64,000 nucleotides of DNA from Bryobacterales bacterium (GTDB lineage: Bacteria; Acidobacteriota; Terriglobia; Bryobacterales; Bryobacteraceae), in NCBI GenBank assembly GCA_016721425.1, contig JADKID010000020.1:1-64000 (forward strand), read 5' to 3'. Numbering within the stretch: position 1 is the stretch's first letter; each line of letters opens with the position of its first letter. The position numbers were made by a program, and so were the translations under genes. This document shows, piece by piece, positions 21,896-32,300 of the stretch. The notes under the pieces were generated by a model that saw only the letters and a program-made list of their open reading frames with translations, was not told the DNA's origin and ran no database searches.

Positions 21896-23164
21896 TTAAC
21901 CGGCTTTTTCGAGAAGCGCCCAGTTGATCTTTTGCGAGAGTACCATCTCCCGCGTGACGAGAAACTCCCGTACCTTCTTGTACGAGGGGAGGTAATACAT
22001 CAGGTCCAGCATGAGCTCCTCCAGAATCATCCGGAGGCCGCGTGCACCCACCTTGCGCTGCATCGCGAGCTCAGCGATCGCCTCCAAGGCGTCATCGCTA
22101 AACTTCAGCTTAACATTTTCGAACTCAAACAGTTTCTGATACTGCTTGATCACCGAGTTCTTCGGCTTGGTGAGGATCTGCACCAGCGCGGAGCGGTCCA
22201 GATCTTCCAGCACGCCGGCCACCGGCATGCGGCCGATGAATTCCGGGATGAAGCCGTAGCGGATCAGATCCTCGGGCTGGAGCTGCTGCAGAAGCGTGAT
22301 GTCCCGCTGCTGCACGCTGCGCAGCGAATCGCCGGCCCGATCCTCTTCAGATTTGAACCCGATGCTCTTCTTCCCGGCGCGCCGTCCGATGATCTTCTCC
22401 AGACCAACGAAGGCTCCGCCGCAGATGAAGAGGATGTTCGTCGTGTCCACCGGCGTGAACTCCTGGTGCGGATGCTTGCGCCCGCCCTGCGGCGGCACAT
22501 TGGCCACCGTACCTTCCAGGATCTTCAGCAATGCCTGCTGCACGCCCTCGCCGGATACGTCCCGCGTGATGGAGGGGTTCTCGTCCTTGCGCGAGATCTT
22601 GTCGATCTCGTCGATGTAGATGATGCCCGTCTGGCAACGCTGCACGTCCCAGTCCGAATTCTGCAGCAAGCGGAGAATGATGTTCTCCACGTCCTCGCCC
22701 ACATAGCCCGCCTCGGTCAGCGTGGTGGCGTCCACGATGGCAAACGGCACATCCAGAATCCGCGCCAGCGTCTGAGCCAACAGGGTCTTGCCCGTGCCCG
22801 TGGGGCCGATCAGCAGAATATTGGACTTCGCCACCTCTACCTCGCCCACCCGCTGGCGGTTCATCTGAATCCGCTTGTAGTGGTTGTAGACGGCGACGGC
22901 CAACTTCTTCTTCACCGAGTCCTGCCCGATGACGTACTGATCGAGATACTCTTTCAGTTCCAGCGGTTTAGGGAGCTTGTGCGGGGTGGTGTAGGGCTTT
23001 TCGGGACGGTCATCTTCCAGGATCGAGTTGCAGACGGCGATGCACTCGTCACAGATATAGGCGCGCGGATAGTCGCTGGGCGAAGAGATGAGCTTGCCGA
23101 CGACATCCTGGCTTTTGTGGCAGAACGAACAACGAAGTGTTTCGTCGCTGGAAGAACGCTTCAC
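21896..23164 (-). CDS. clpX: ClpX, ATPase subunit of ClpXP
   Basis: Predicted 422 residues. An N-terminal four-cysteine zinc domain (CSFC...CDEC) is followed by an AAA+ domain with Walker A GPTGTGKTLLAQTLA, Walker B ITYIDEIDKIS-like (GIIYIDEIDKIS), the GYVG pore loop (EAGYVGEDVENI), and the sensor and C-domain (IGRMPV...RGLRMILEELM). ClpX unfolds substrates for ClpP; the clpP gene is not next to it. The start is a GTG at 23164 with GGAG nine bases upstream. It is the first gene of the clpX-lon-engB-rho-gmd run and is divergent from the M28 peptidase gene. Confidence 0.96.
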   Translation of the reverse strand: MKRSSSDETLRCSFCHKSQDVVGKLISSPSDYPRAYICDECIAVCNSILEDDRPEKPYTTPHKLPKPLELKEYLDQYVIGQDSVKKKLAVAVYNHYKRIQMNRQRVGEVEVAKSNILLIGPTGTGKTLLAQTLARILDVPFAIVDATTLTEAGYVGEDVENIILRLLQNSDWDVQRCQTGIIYIDEIDKISRKDENPSITRDVSGEGVQQALLKILEGTVANVPPQGGRKHPHQEFTPVDTTNILFICGGAFVGLEKIIGRRAGKKSIGFKSEEDRAGDSLRSVQQRDITLLQQLQPEDLIRYGFIPEFIGRMPVAGVLEDLDRSALVQILTKPKNSVIKQYQKLFEFENVKLKFSDDALEAIAELAMQRKVGARGLRMILEELMLDLMYYLPSYKKVREFLVTREMVLSQKINWALLEKAG

Positions 23165-23440
23165 TAGTTATGACTCCACGCGGAGGGGTCGGTGAGGTGA
23201 ATGACCCGCTACCACGATCCCGTGCCCTCATTATCTACCGAAACGGCGGAAGGTAGCAATCGGATTGCAACCTGAAATAGTACTCAGGTGCCGGGGTGTC
23301 AAAATGCTGGGCGCAGGGGTAACGATTCTCATTGCGGATGCGCCGATCTTTTGTGACAGAGCAAAAACACAGCCCCGCACCCGCCGCAGCCCCTGTTGTG
23401 TGCCCCGGTTTGCCGCTGATAAGCTCAGAAACAATCTCCT
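23165..23440. promoter_or_regulatory. Divergent clpX / M28 peptidase intergenic region
   Basis: This 276-base region separates two divergent genes and should hold both promoters. I saw no CIRCE-type inverted repeat and no clear sigma-32 consensus. Short reading frames here have no recognisable features. Confidence 0.4.
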
Positions 23441-25009
23441 ATGAAACACCTCCTCCGTCTCGCCGCCTGTACCGCCGCTCTAGCCCTGCTGGCGCCGGCC
23501 CAAGAGAAAGTCGACTACGACTCCATCTATAAGATCAAGCAGGAAGCCTTCCAGAACTCCAAAGTGATGGAGCACCTGTGGTACCTCACCGAGGTTCATG
23601 GACCCCGTCTAGCCGGATCCCCCAGCTACAAAGCCTCGGCCGATTGGGCCGTCAAGACGCTAAAGGGGTGGGGCATCGAGAACGCCCAACTCGAGCCTTG
23701 GACCGGCTTCGGCCGCGGCTGGGCCAACAAGAAGTTCGTGGCCGCCATGACCGAGCCCAACTACACCCCCCTAGTGGGCTCGCCGCAGGCCTTCACGGCC
23801 TCCACCGAAGGCGTCATCTCCGGCGAGCCCATCATCGCCGTCCTCCGCACTGACGAGGACCTCGCCAAGTGGAAAGGCAAGCTGGCCGGCAAGATCGTGC
23901 TGACAGACGCGCCGCGCGACATCCCGCTGCACGACAAGGCCGATAACCACCGCTACACCGAGCAGGAACTGATAGATCTCACCGTTGCCCAGATCGGCGG
24001 CGGCGGCCGCCCGATGGCAGCGCCCGGCCAGCCCCCCATCAACTTCGTGCAGATGATGGGCTTCCGCCGCAAACTCACCGAGTTCCTCCGCGAGGAGAAG
24101 GTCGGCCTCATCATCGGCGGCAGCCGCGGCGACATGGGTACCTACTTCACCTCCAACGGCGGCAGCCGCGACGTCAAGCAGCCCCAGACACCGCCCACCA
24201 TGGTGGTCAGCACCGAGCAGTACAACCGCATCTACCGTCTGATCGACAAGAAAATTCCCGTCAAGCTCGAAGTGGAAATTCAGAATCAGTGGTTCGAGCC
24301 GGACACCAATACTTTTAATGTGGTTGCCGAAATCCCCGGCACCGGCAAGCACAAGGACGAGATCGTGATGATCGGCGGCCACCTCGATAGCTGGCACGCC
24401 GGTACGGGCGCCGCCGACAACGGTACGGGTACCGCCGTGATGCTCGAAGTGATGCGCATCATCAAGAAGCTCAACCTCAAGCTCGATCGCACCGTGCGCA
24501 TCGGCCTGTGGGATGCGGAAGAAGAAGGGCTGCTCGGTTCACGCGCTTACGTGACCAAGCACTTCGCCGACCGCGCCACCATGAAGACGCTGCCCGAATG
24601 GAACAAGCTGTCGGCCTACTACAATGTCGACAACGGCGCCGGCAAAATCCGCGGCATCTACCTGCAGGGGAATGAATCCACCCGGCCGGTCTTTGAGGCG
24701 TGGATGGCTGCATTCAAGGATCTGGGCGCCGCCACGGTGACCATCCGCAACACCAGCGGCACTGATCACCAGAGCTTCGACGCAGTGGGCTTGCCCGGCT
24801 TCCAGTTTATCCAGGACCCGCTGGAGTACGATACCCGCGTTCACCACTCCAATATGGATGTGTACGATCGCGTGCCCCGCGCGGACATGATGCAGATGTC
24901 GGCCATCGTCGCCTCGTTGGTGGTGGAGACGGCGAACCGCGAGCAGATGCTGCCCAGGAAGCCGAAGCCCGAGCCGCGGCCGGCGGGTCAGGGCGGAATG
25001 CCGTTCTAG
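23441..25009 (+). CDS. Secreted M28-family metallopeptidase
   Basis: Predicted 522 residues with an N-terminal signal (MKHLLRLAACTAALALLAPA). A PA-type inserted domain is suggested around residues 110-250. The M28 zinc site is clear: IGGHLDSWHAGTGAADNGTG (His and bridging Asp), DAEEEGLLGSRAYV (catalytic Glu and ligand Glu), YYNVDNGAG and a late DTRVHHSNMDVYD (final His). These exported aminopeptidase/carboxypeptidase-type enzymes digest peptides outside the cytoplasm. The C-terminus is a Pro/Arg/Gly-rich tail. ATG 23441 begins the signal. A hairpin at 25039-25068 probably terminates its transcript. Confidence 0.88.
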   Translation: MKHLLRLAACTAALALLAPAQEKVDYDSIYKIKQEAFQNSKVMEHLWYLTEVHGPRLAGSPSYKASADWAVKTLKGWGIENAQLEPWTGFGRGWANKKFVAAMTEPNYTPLVGSPQAFTASTEGVISGEPIIAVLRTDEDLAKWKGKLAGKIVLTDAPRDIPLHDKADNHRYTEQELIDLTVAQIGGGGRPMAAPGQPPINFVQMMGFRRKLTEFLREEKVGLIIGGSRGDMGTYFTSNGGSRDVKQPQTPPTMVVSTEQYNRIYRLIDKKIPVKLEVEIQNQWFEPDTNTFNVVAEIPGTGKHKDEIVMIGGHLDSWHAGTGAADNGTGTAVMLEVMRIIKKLNLKLDRTVRIGLWDAEEEGLLGSRAYVTKHFADRATMKTLPEWNKLSAYYNVDNGAGKIRGIYLQGNESTRPVFEAWMAAFKDLGAATVTIRNTSGTDHQSFDAVGLPGFQFIQDPLEYDTRVHHSNMDVYDRVPRADMMQMSAIVASLVVETANREQMLPRKPKPEPRPAGQGGMPF

Positions 25010-25038
25010 TCGGATAGCCGACCGTAGTTTAGTAAAAA

Positions 25039-25068
25039 GGCGCCATTTTCCATGCGGGAGATGGCGCC
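25039..25068 (+). terminator. Hairpin upstream of RCC1 gene 1
   Basis: GGCGCCAT (25039-25046) and ATGGCGCC (25061-25068) form a perfect eight-base stem preceded by an A-run and followed by TTCTTGT. It probably ends the M28 peptidase transcript. Related hairpins precede each of the three RCC1 genes. Confidence 0.65.
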
Positions 25069-25071
25069 TTC

Positions 25072-25100
25072 TTGTGTCTTTGGAGGTGATTCGACATAAT
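25072..25100 (+). promoter_or_regulatory. Promoter of RCC1 gene 1
   Basis: TTGTGT (25072-25077), 17 bases, then CATAAT (25095-25100). The ATG at 25108 starts seven bases after the -10 box, so the transcript is expected to begin at or next to the start codon. The same boxes and spacing recur before genes 2 and 3. Confidence 0.6.
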
Positions 25101-25107
25101 CAGGCCA

Positions 25108-28100
25108 ATGACTCCGAATCTGTCCGGCCGCATTGTCCTGCCACTCTTCTTCTCGCTCGCATTGGCCGCGGCCGTTCCACTGGCGCCGCCGAAGTCGGGC
25201 ACGGTCTCGGTCGGCTTCCGTCACAGCCTCTGGCTGAAGCCGGATGGCACCGTCTGGGCCTGGGGCGCGAACTCATCGGGCCAGTTAGGCGATGGCACCT
25301 ATACGCGCAGGACGGCGCCGGTCCCAGTCGTCGGGCTGACCAGCGTCGCTGCCATTGCGACCGGGGACGACTGGAGCATCGCGCTCCGCACCGACGGCAC
25401 CATTTGGAGTTGGGGCGCCAACCATCACACCGCGTCGCCCTACCCCGCCTCCCTTCCCATGCCCACGCCTCTACCTTGGGGCTCCGGCGTCATCGCCATC
25501 GCTGCCAGTCCAAGCCTGAACCTGGCACTGAAGGCTGACGGCACTATATGGCGGTGGGCCGGCACTGGGTTTCCGCTCATGACCGGGCCGGTCTGTGCCC
25601 AGGTTAGCGGCTTGATCGCCTTGGCTCAGGGGGGGATGGAGGGGGTGGGGCACTCGGTTTTTCTGCATCAAGACGGGACAGTTTGGACGAGTGGGCGTAA
25701 CGCGGGCGGAGTGTTGGGCGATGGCACCACCACCGATAGGGACCAACCGGCGCCGGTGCCAGGCCTCACAGGCGTCACGGCAATTGGAGCCGGACATTCC
25801 CACACCGTGGCCCTCAAAGCTGATGGTACGGTTTGGGTTTGGGGCGGGGGTACCGCCGGGCAGTTAGGTGATGGGGCTATGAACTTGGCACGTCTGACAC
25901 CCAAGATCGTTCCAGGCCTCAGCGGTATACGGCGAATCGGGGCGAGGGAGAATGGCACGTTCGCACAGGCTCTCGACGGCAGAGTCTGGGATTGGGGCAC
26001 CTTTTTCTATGGCGAGTTTGGTGGCGGGATCACGCGGATGGCGCCCGTCGAGCTGCCGTCGCTGGCCGGAGCGTTTGCCATCGCGGAAGGCGTCAACCAT
26101 GGCACGTTCCTGCGCCCTGACGGAGCACTCATGGCGTGGGGCAACAACGCCGAGGGTCAGCTCGGTGCGGGCACGGCCAACATCAAGCTCTGGCCGGAAG
26201 TGGCTTCGGCAACGTCCGGCGTCGCCGCCGTGGCGGCTGGCACAAAGTACAGCACATTCGTGAAGAACGACGGCACGGTCCTGGAATGGGGCTATACGCA
26301 CAATGGAAGCATGCTGCCTGTGCCGAACCCCATGCCTGGCCTATTGAATGTAGTTGGCACAGCCCAGGGCAGCATTCACAGCTATGCACTGAAGAGTGAT
26401 GGCACCGTCTGGTCCTGGGGGAATGATTACGCCGGGTCTCTCGGCGACGGATCCTCAACCTACCGGCCATATCCGCAAGTAATAGCCGGTCTTGCCAACA
26501 TCAAAGCGATTGCGTCCGGTGACTATTTCGGTGTCGCGCTGAGCACTTCGGGTGCCGTCTGGACATGGGGCCTAAACCAACTTGGTCAACTGGGCGACGG
26601 AACTACAGCCAATCGTTGGAGCCCAGCGCCGGTGCCGGGTTTATCCGGAGTCAAGGCGATCGCCGTTGCCGGACCGAACGTGCTGGCGTTGAAGGATGAT
26701 GGCACAGTGTGTGGATGGGGCCAGAACCGGTTGGGCCAACTGGGCGATGGCACCAGCGCGATGCGCACACTGCCCGTGATGGCCTTCGGCCTGGCTAACA
26801 TCACCGCAATCGCCGGCAGCGATGAGACCAGTCTCGCGCTCGGATCCGATGGAACGGTGTGGAGTTGGGGCGGTGATCATGGCCTCGGAATTGGGTACGT
26901 TCCTGGACAGCTGACCGGCATTAGCGGCGTCCGCGCCATCTGGGCTGGATACCAGGCCAGATTTGCACAAACAACCGATGGCACCATGTGGGCTTGGGGC
27001 TCAAATTGGTACGGTAATCTCGGTGACGGTACTGGGCTGGACTCGGCAAACCGGATTGTCCGGCTGAGCAGTCTGCCTCTCAACATCGTCTCCGTGTCGA
27101 GTTCGTCCGGTAACAACCTGGCGATCACTGCCTCCGGCCAATTGTATGCATGGGGCTATGTCCCGAGTGCCCAATGGACCCTGATCAACGTATCCTCATG
27201 GCCTCCTCAACTCGTGGCCAACACCGGCGCCTACACCCTGGGGACCACTGAGATTTTCGCCACCACCACCGCCGGTTCTCAATCGGTGACGCTAACTACC
27301 ACTACGCCCAGCCGCCCCTGGGTGGCCGCCCGTGACAGCTACTGGCTCAGTGCCACGCCCACCAACGGCGCCAACAACACTTCGCTGATCGTGAGTTGGC
27401 AGCAGAATCTGTACCCTGAGAGCCGCACCGGCACGATCCGACTCGGCGGCCAGGCCGTTACCGTCACTCAAGCCGGAACGGGAGCATCGTACAAGATTTC
27501 CGGCCATGTCCTCCTGAACGGTGCGGGTCTTCAGGGTGTTCCGATCATGCTTTTCGGCCCCCAGAACCCCATTCAGCTGACCGACCGTGCTGGCTACTAC
27601 GAATTCAAGACTCTGAGTGCGGGTGGCGCATTTGGCGTCGCGCCCATAGCACCCAACCTCCGCTTTCTACCAGTCGGTTTGGTGTTGGTCTATTTAACGG
27701 ACAATCAAACCGTGGACTTCACGGCGCAGCAAAACGCCACTGGTTTTGGCGTCAGCCGCACTAGTTTAGCTTTTGCCAGCACACCGAATGGAAGCGTCGC
27801 TACGCCGCCCCAGGAGTTGACTGTCACGCTCACCGGCACGGACCCGTTGCTCTGGAACGCGACGTCCAGCAAACCCTGGCTCTCGGTTTCACCAGGGGCG
27901 GGCTCCAGCACCGGCAAGCTGACGGTCTCCCTTGTCCCCGCCGCCTTGCCGAAGTTCGGCACCGATACGGCCATTATCACGATCACCGCACCCAACCTGC
28001 CGGGCGGCACAGCCACCGTCACTTGCACCCTGACCATCGCCGGTGTCACCACCGCGCCGCCCTACGGCTCCTTCGACACGCCCGGCCCGGTTCTTACCGG

Positions 28101-29253
28101 CCTCTCCGGCGGAGTCGCCGTCACCGGTTGGGCGCTCGACGACATCGGTGTGCAATCCGTGAAGATCTGGCGCGACCGGATCGGCTCCGAGCAGACCTAT
28201 CCGAACGGGCTCGTCTACATCGGCGACGCCCTCTTTGTCCCCGGCGCCCGGCCTGACGTCGAAGCGGCGCACCCCACCCGTCCCGCCAACTACAACGCCG
28301 GTTGGGGCTACATGATGCTCTCCAACGCCCTGCCGAAGACCACACCCAGCGGCACTATGGGCAGCGGCACATATCGCCTCCACGCCATCGCCACCGATGT
28401 CGAGGGCCAATCCGCCACCATCGGCACGAAGACGATTACCGTCGATAACAGGGGCTCCAGCAAGCCCTTCGGCGCGGTTGACGCGCCCGCGCCCGGCGCC
28501 ACCATCGAAGGCGCGGCCTACCCCAACTCGGGCTGGGCGCTTACCCCGCAACCGGACATCATTCCGATCGACGGCTCCACGTTCGGCGTCTACGTAGATG
28601 GCGTCAATTTGGGAAAGCCCGTCTACAACCAGTTCCGCCCCGATGTCGCCGGGATCTTCCCGGGCCTTGCCAACAGCGCCGGGTCGGGCGGCAGCTACGT
28701 GCTGGACACGACGAAGCTCACCAACGGGATGCACTCCATCGCCTGGAGTGTGGCGGACGACCAGGGTCACATCGACGGGATCGGCAGCCGCTTCTTCCAC
28801 ATCCTAAACAGCGGAAGCACGGCTGCCATCGCTGCGCCAATGCCGCAGCCGAGCCCGATGCTCCGTGCCATTCGCGGAAACCGCCTCTCCGCCGAGACCG
28901 CCGGCTACCGCACAGGCTACGACGAGCAGGCCCCGCTCGTGCCGCTGCCGGCGGACGCCATTGCCGTGGCAGAACTCGAACGCATCGAACTGCACCTGCC
29001 CCCATCGCCCGAGGGCGCCATCTGGTCCGCTGCTCTACGCGTGGGCGAAGAAGTCAGACCCCTGCCCATCGGCTCGACCTTCGACCCCGAAGCTGGCGTT
29101 TTCTACTGGCAGCTTGGCCCCGGATTCCTCGGAGACTACATATTTGAGTTTCGGGCTACGCCGGATGCGAAGTCGGTGCGCGTGCGCGTCCGGGTCGGTG
29201 TGGGCGTTGATCGAGTCGAACAGAACCGCCGATCAGGGCCGGTGCCGTTCTAG
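25108..29253 (+). CDS. Large secreted RCC1-repeat protein, copy 1
   Basis: Predicted 1,381 residues. Signal peptide at 1-22. Residues about 30-715 hold 14 RCC1-type repeats with the signature LKxDGTVWxWGxNxxGQLGDGT; 14 equals two seven-bladed RCC1 propellers. Residues about 727-790 are a BACON-like module (RPWVAARDSYWLSATP). A carboxypeptidase-regulatory-like module lies at about 795-876 (YKISGHVLLNGAGLQGVPI). A second BACON-like module follows (880-977), then two Ig-like modules (about 985-1230; VTGWALDDIGVQSVKIWRDR and GSSKPFGAVDAPAPGATIEG), and a C-terminal region of about 150 residues. No enzyme motif is visible; a cell-surface or extracellular binding role is inferred from the domains. 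BACON domains are linked to carbohydrate or mucin binding in other phyla. There is no ribosome binding site upstream of ATG 25108. Confidence 0.88.
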   Translation: MTPNLSGRIVLPLFFSLALAAAVPLAPPKSGTVSVGFRHSLWLKPDGTVWAWGANSSGQLGDGTYTRRTAPVPVVGLTSVAAIATGDDWSIALRTDGTIWSWGANHHTASPYPASLPMPTPLPWGSGVIAIAASPSLNLALKADGTIWRWAGTGFPLMTGPVCAQVSGLIALAQGGMEGVGHSVFLHQDGTVWTSGRNAGGVLGDGTTTDRDQPAPVPGLTGVTAIGAGHSHTVALKADGTVWVWGGGTAGQLGDGAMNLARLTPKIVPGLSGIRRIGARENGTFAQALDGRVWDWGTFFYGEFGGGITRMAPVELPSLAGAFAIAEGVNHGTFLRPDGALMAWGNNAEGQLGAGTANIKLWPEVASATSGVAAVAAGTKYSTFVKNDGTVLEWGYTHNGSMLPVPNPMPGLLNVVGTAQGSIHSYALKSDGTVWSWGNDYAGSLGDGSSTYRPYPQVIAGLANIKAIASGDYFGVALSTSGAVWTWGLNQLGQLGDGTTANRWSPAPVPGLSGVKAIAVAGPNVLALKDDGTVCGWGQNRLGQLGDGTSAMRTLPVMAFGLANITAIAGSDETSLALGSDGTVWSWGGDHGLGIGYVPGQLTGISGVRAIWAGYQARFAQTTDGTMWAWGSNWYGNLGDGTGLDSANRIVRLSSLPLNIVSVSSSSGNNLAITASGQLYAWGYVPSAQWTLINVSSWPPQLVANTGAYTLGTTEIFATTTAGSQSVTLTTTTPSRPWVAARDSYWLSATPTNGANNTSLIVSWQQNLYPESRTGTIRLGGQAVTVTQAGTGASYKISGHVLLNGAGLQGVPIMLFGPQNPIQLTDRAGYYEFKTLSAGGAFGVAPIAPNLRFLPVGLVLVYLTDNQTVDFTAQQNATGFGVSRTSLAFASTPNGSVATPPQELTVTLTGTDPLLWNATSSKPWLSVSPGAGSSTGKLTVSLVPAALPKFGTDTAIITITAPNLPGGTATVTCTLTIAGVTTAPPYGSFDTPGPVLTGLSGGVAVTGWALDDIGVQSVKIWRDRIGSEQTYPNGLVYIGDALFVPGARPDVEAAHPTRPANYNAGWGYMMLSNALPKTTPSGTMGSGTYRLHAIATDVEGQSATIGTKTITVDNRGSSKPFGAVDAPAPGATIEGAAYPNSGWALTPQPDIIPIDGSTFGVYVDGVNLGKPVYNQFRPDVAGIFPGLANSAGSGGSYVLDTTKLTNGMHSIAWSVADDQGHIDGIGSRFFHILNSGSTAAIAAPMPQPSPMLRAIRGNRLSAETAGYRTGYDEQAPLVPLPADAIAVAELERIELHLPPSPEGAIWSAALRVGEEVRPLPIGSTFDPEAGVFYWQLGPGFLGDYIFEFRATPDAKSVRVRVRVGVGVDRVEQNRRSGPVPF

Positions 29254-29270
29254 TCCCATGAGCAGTCATT

Positions 29271-29310
29271 AAGAAGGCGTCGCCTTTGTCACGGAAGCGG
29301 CGCCCTTCTT
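29271..29310 (+). terminator. Hairpin upstream of RCC1 gene 2
   Basis: AAGAAGGCGTCGC at 29271-29283 pairs imperfectly with GCGGCGCCCTTCTT at 29297-29310, followed by GTGT. It is in the same position relative to the promoter as the hairpins before genes 1 and 3 and probably terminates gene 1. Confidence 0.6.
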
Positions 29311-29338
29311 GTGTCCGGCCTTTCAGTAACGGGATAAT
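29309..29338 (+). promoter_or_regulatory. Promoter of RCC1 gene 2
   Basis: TTGTGT (29309-29314), 18 bases, then GATAAT (29333-29338), with ATG 29346 seven bases later. It matches the copies before genes 1 and 3; the spacer sequence differs, so conservation of the boxes is informative. Confidence 0.55.
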
Positions 29339-29345
29339 CAGGCCG

Positions 29346-32300
29346 ATGACTCTGCTTTGGTCCGGCCGCCTCGCTCTGCCCCTATTCTTCTCGCTCGCCG
29401 TTGCTGCCGCGGTTCCGCTTACGCCGCCTCCGAATGGCGCAGTCGCCGTCGGTGTCCAGCACAGCCTCTGGCTGAAACCCGACGGCACCGTCTGGGCGTG
29501 GGGCGCAAACACGAACGGGCAACTGGGTGATGGTACCCTGACGCGCCGGACCGCCCCCGTCCCGGTGGTGGGGCTCACCAGCATTGCCGCCATTGCGGCG
29601 GGCAACAATTGGAGCATGGCGTTGCGTACGGACGGCACGGTGTGGAGTTGGGGCGCCGGCAAGTACTGCGGGTTTCCCTTCCTGGAGACCGTGAAGGTCC
29701 CAACCAGGCTGGACGCTCTGAATGGCGCCGTTTCCATCGGGGCCGGCTCCATGCACGGCATGGCCGTCAAGCGCGACGGCACCGTCTGGTGGTGGGGCGG
29801 CAACCAATTTGGAGCACCGTGGCCGCAAGTGCTGCCCGGCGTCGCCGACGCCGCGGCCGTGGCCGGCGGCTGGGCCCACTCGGCTCTCCTCCGCAAGGAC
29901 GGCACCGTTTGGACCTGGGGCTTCAACGAGTACGGCCAGTTGGGCGATGGTTCGAAGGCCGCGAAATCTCTACCCATTCTCGTCCCCGGTCTCACCGGCG
30001 TCGTAGCGATAGGCGCCGGTGAATTTCACACGGTGGCACTTCAAAGCAATGGAACGGTGTGGAGTTGGGGGCAGAATCTGAGCGCGCAGGTGGGGATTCT
30101 CTATGCGCCGGACCAACTCGCCCCGGTGCGCGTCCCAGGCATCCCAGCCATGAGAAGGATCTGGACGGGCGGCTACGGTACATCTGCCCAGACCGCTGAT
30201 GGGCGCGTCTTTGAGTGGGGCGGGTACTTCTCCGGAGAACTTGGCTACGGTTCCTTTGACGTCGCGCCCTCCGAGCTGCCCGCGCTGGCCGGATCGCTGG
30301 CGCTCGCCCGAGGCTACGGGCATGGTATGGCTCTGCGCCCGGACGGCGCACCCGTGGCCTGGGGCAATAATGCGCACGGCCAGCTTGGCGATGGCAAGGC
30401 AGTGATTCGATTCTGGCCCGGACAGGTGGCGCCCCTGGCCGGCGTTGTTTCCGCCGCGGCCGGCGAGATGCACTCGGTAGCGGTGAAGGGGGACGGCACA
30501 GTCTGGGAATGGGGCCGCAAGGAGCGCGGATTCGGCTATCCCTCCGGGCCGCCCACGTCCATACCATCGGTCGTGAACGGAATCTCCGGCGCCGCAGCAG
30601 TTGCCGAGGGCGCCTTTCACACCTACGTTTTGAAAAGTGACGGCAGCGTCTGGTCCTGGGGATTCGACTACAACAATTCCACGGGCTGCCTGGGCGATGC
30701 GACGTCGCCGTACCGGCCGAGTCCTCTGCCCATTACCGGGCTCTCCAACATCAAGACAATCCGTTCCGGACAGTATTTCGGCGTTGCATTGACCAAGACC
30801 GGCAGTGTCTGGACCTGGGGGCAGAACAACATCGGCCAGCTCGGCGATGGTACTACTGCCAACCGTGCGGCGCCCGCGCCGGTTCCGGGCCTCTCCGGCA
30901 TCACAGAGATCGCTACCGGCACCTATTCCGCCCTGGCCTTGCGCAACGACGGAACGGTGTGGGCTTGGGGCTCTAATTCGTTCGGCCAGCTCGGCGATGG
31001 CACGTATACGGATAGCCCTTCGCCCCGGCTGGTTTCCGGACTGAACAGTGTCGTCGCCATCGCCAACAGCGAGACCATCAACCTCGCCTTGCGCCAGGAC
31101 GGTACCGTTTGGGGATGGGGCGACCGCAACGGCCATGGACTCGGGGCCAGCCCTGTTCCCGTGCAGATTCCCGGCCTCAGCGGCGTCAAGGCCATCTGGG
31201 CGGGGTACGAGTCCCGTTTCGCCCAGAAGACCGACGGCTCAATCTGGGCCTGGGGCTCGAACAGATTTGGAAACCTGGGCGATGGTACAGGACTCGACTC
31301 CTTCTCTGGCCTTGTGCGGCCCGCGAATCTGGCGGCCAATACGGCCCTGATCACGGGATCCAATTCTCACGAGCTGTCAGTGACCGCCGCTGGGGAATTG
31401 TGGGCATGGGGTTACGTCCCCAGCGCCGATTGGTGGGGGGCTGAATTCTCGACGCTTACTCCGCAGCCCGTCCTCAACACCGGCGCCTATGCCCTAGCCA
31501 CCTCTGAGATCCAGGCCACCGCCGCCGCCGGTTCCCAGTCGGTGGCGCTCACCGCCACGACGCCAAGCCGCCCCTGGGTGGCCGCCCGCGACAGCTACTG
31601 GTTGAGCGCCACCCCTACCAACGGCGCCAACAACACCATGCTCTCCGTCAGTTGGCAGCAGAACCCCTACCCGGAGAGCCGCACCGGCACCATTCGGCTC
31701 GGTGGCCAGGCCGTCACCGTCACTCAGGCCGGCACCGGCCAGTCGTACACCATCTCCGGGACCGTCACCAATGGCCCCGGCATCCCGGTGATGCTCACCG
31801 GCCCCCAAAACATCACCACCCTGACGGGCTCCGCCGGCCACTATCAATTCCCAACCCTCGCCGCCGGTGGCGCCTTCGCTGTCACGCCCATCGCCCCCAA
31901 CCTGGGGATCTCCCCGCCCAGCCGGGTGGTGAATTCCCTCTCCGCCAACCAGACCTTCGACTTTGCTGCCTCTCAGAACGCTGTCAGCCTCGCCGTCGAT
32001 CGCTCCGCACTCTATTTCGCCGGCAACGCGAACGGCTCCGTCGTCTCGCCGCCCCAGGAGCTCAGCGTCACCCTCACCGGCGTCTCGCCCCTTCTCTGGC
32101 TCGCAACCTCTAGCAAGCCGTGGCTATCCGTCACCGGCGCTGGCTCTTCCACCGGCAAGCTGACGGTCTCCCTTGTCCCCGCCGCCTTGCCGAAGTTCGG
32201 CACCGATACGGCCATTATCACGATCACCGCACCCAACCTGCCGGGCGGCACAGCCACCGTCACTTGCACCCTGACCATCGCCGGTGTCACCACCGCGCCG

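Noticed and set aside
21854..23167. Plus-strand frame of 437 codons opposite clpX
   Set aside because: Antisense of clpX; same explanation.
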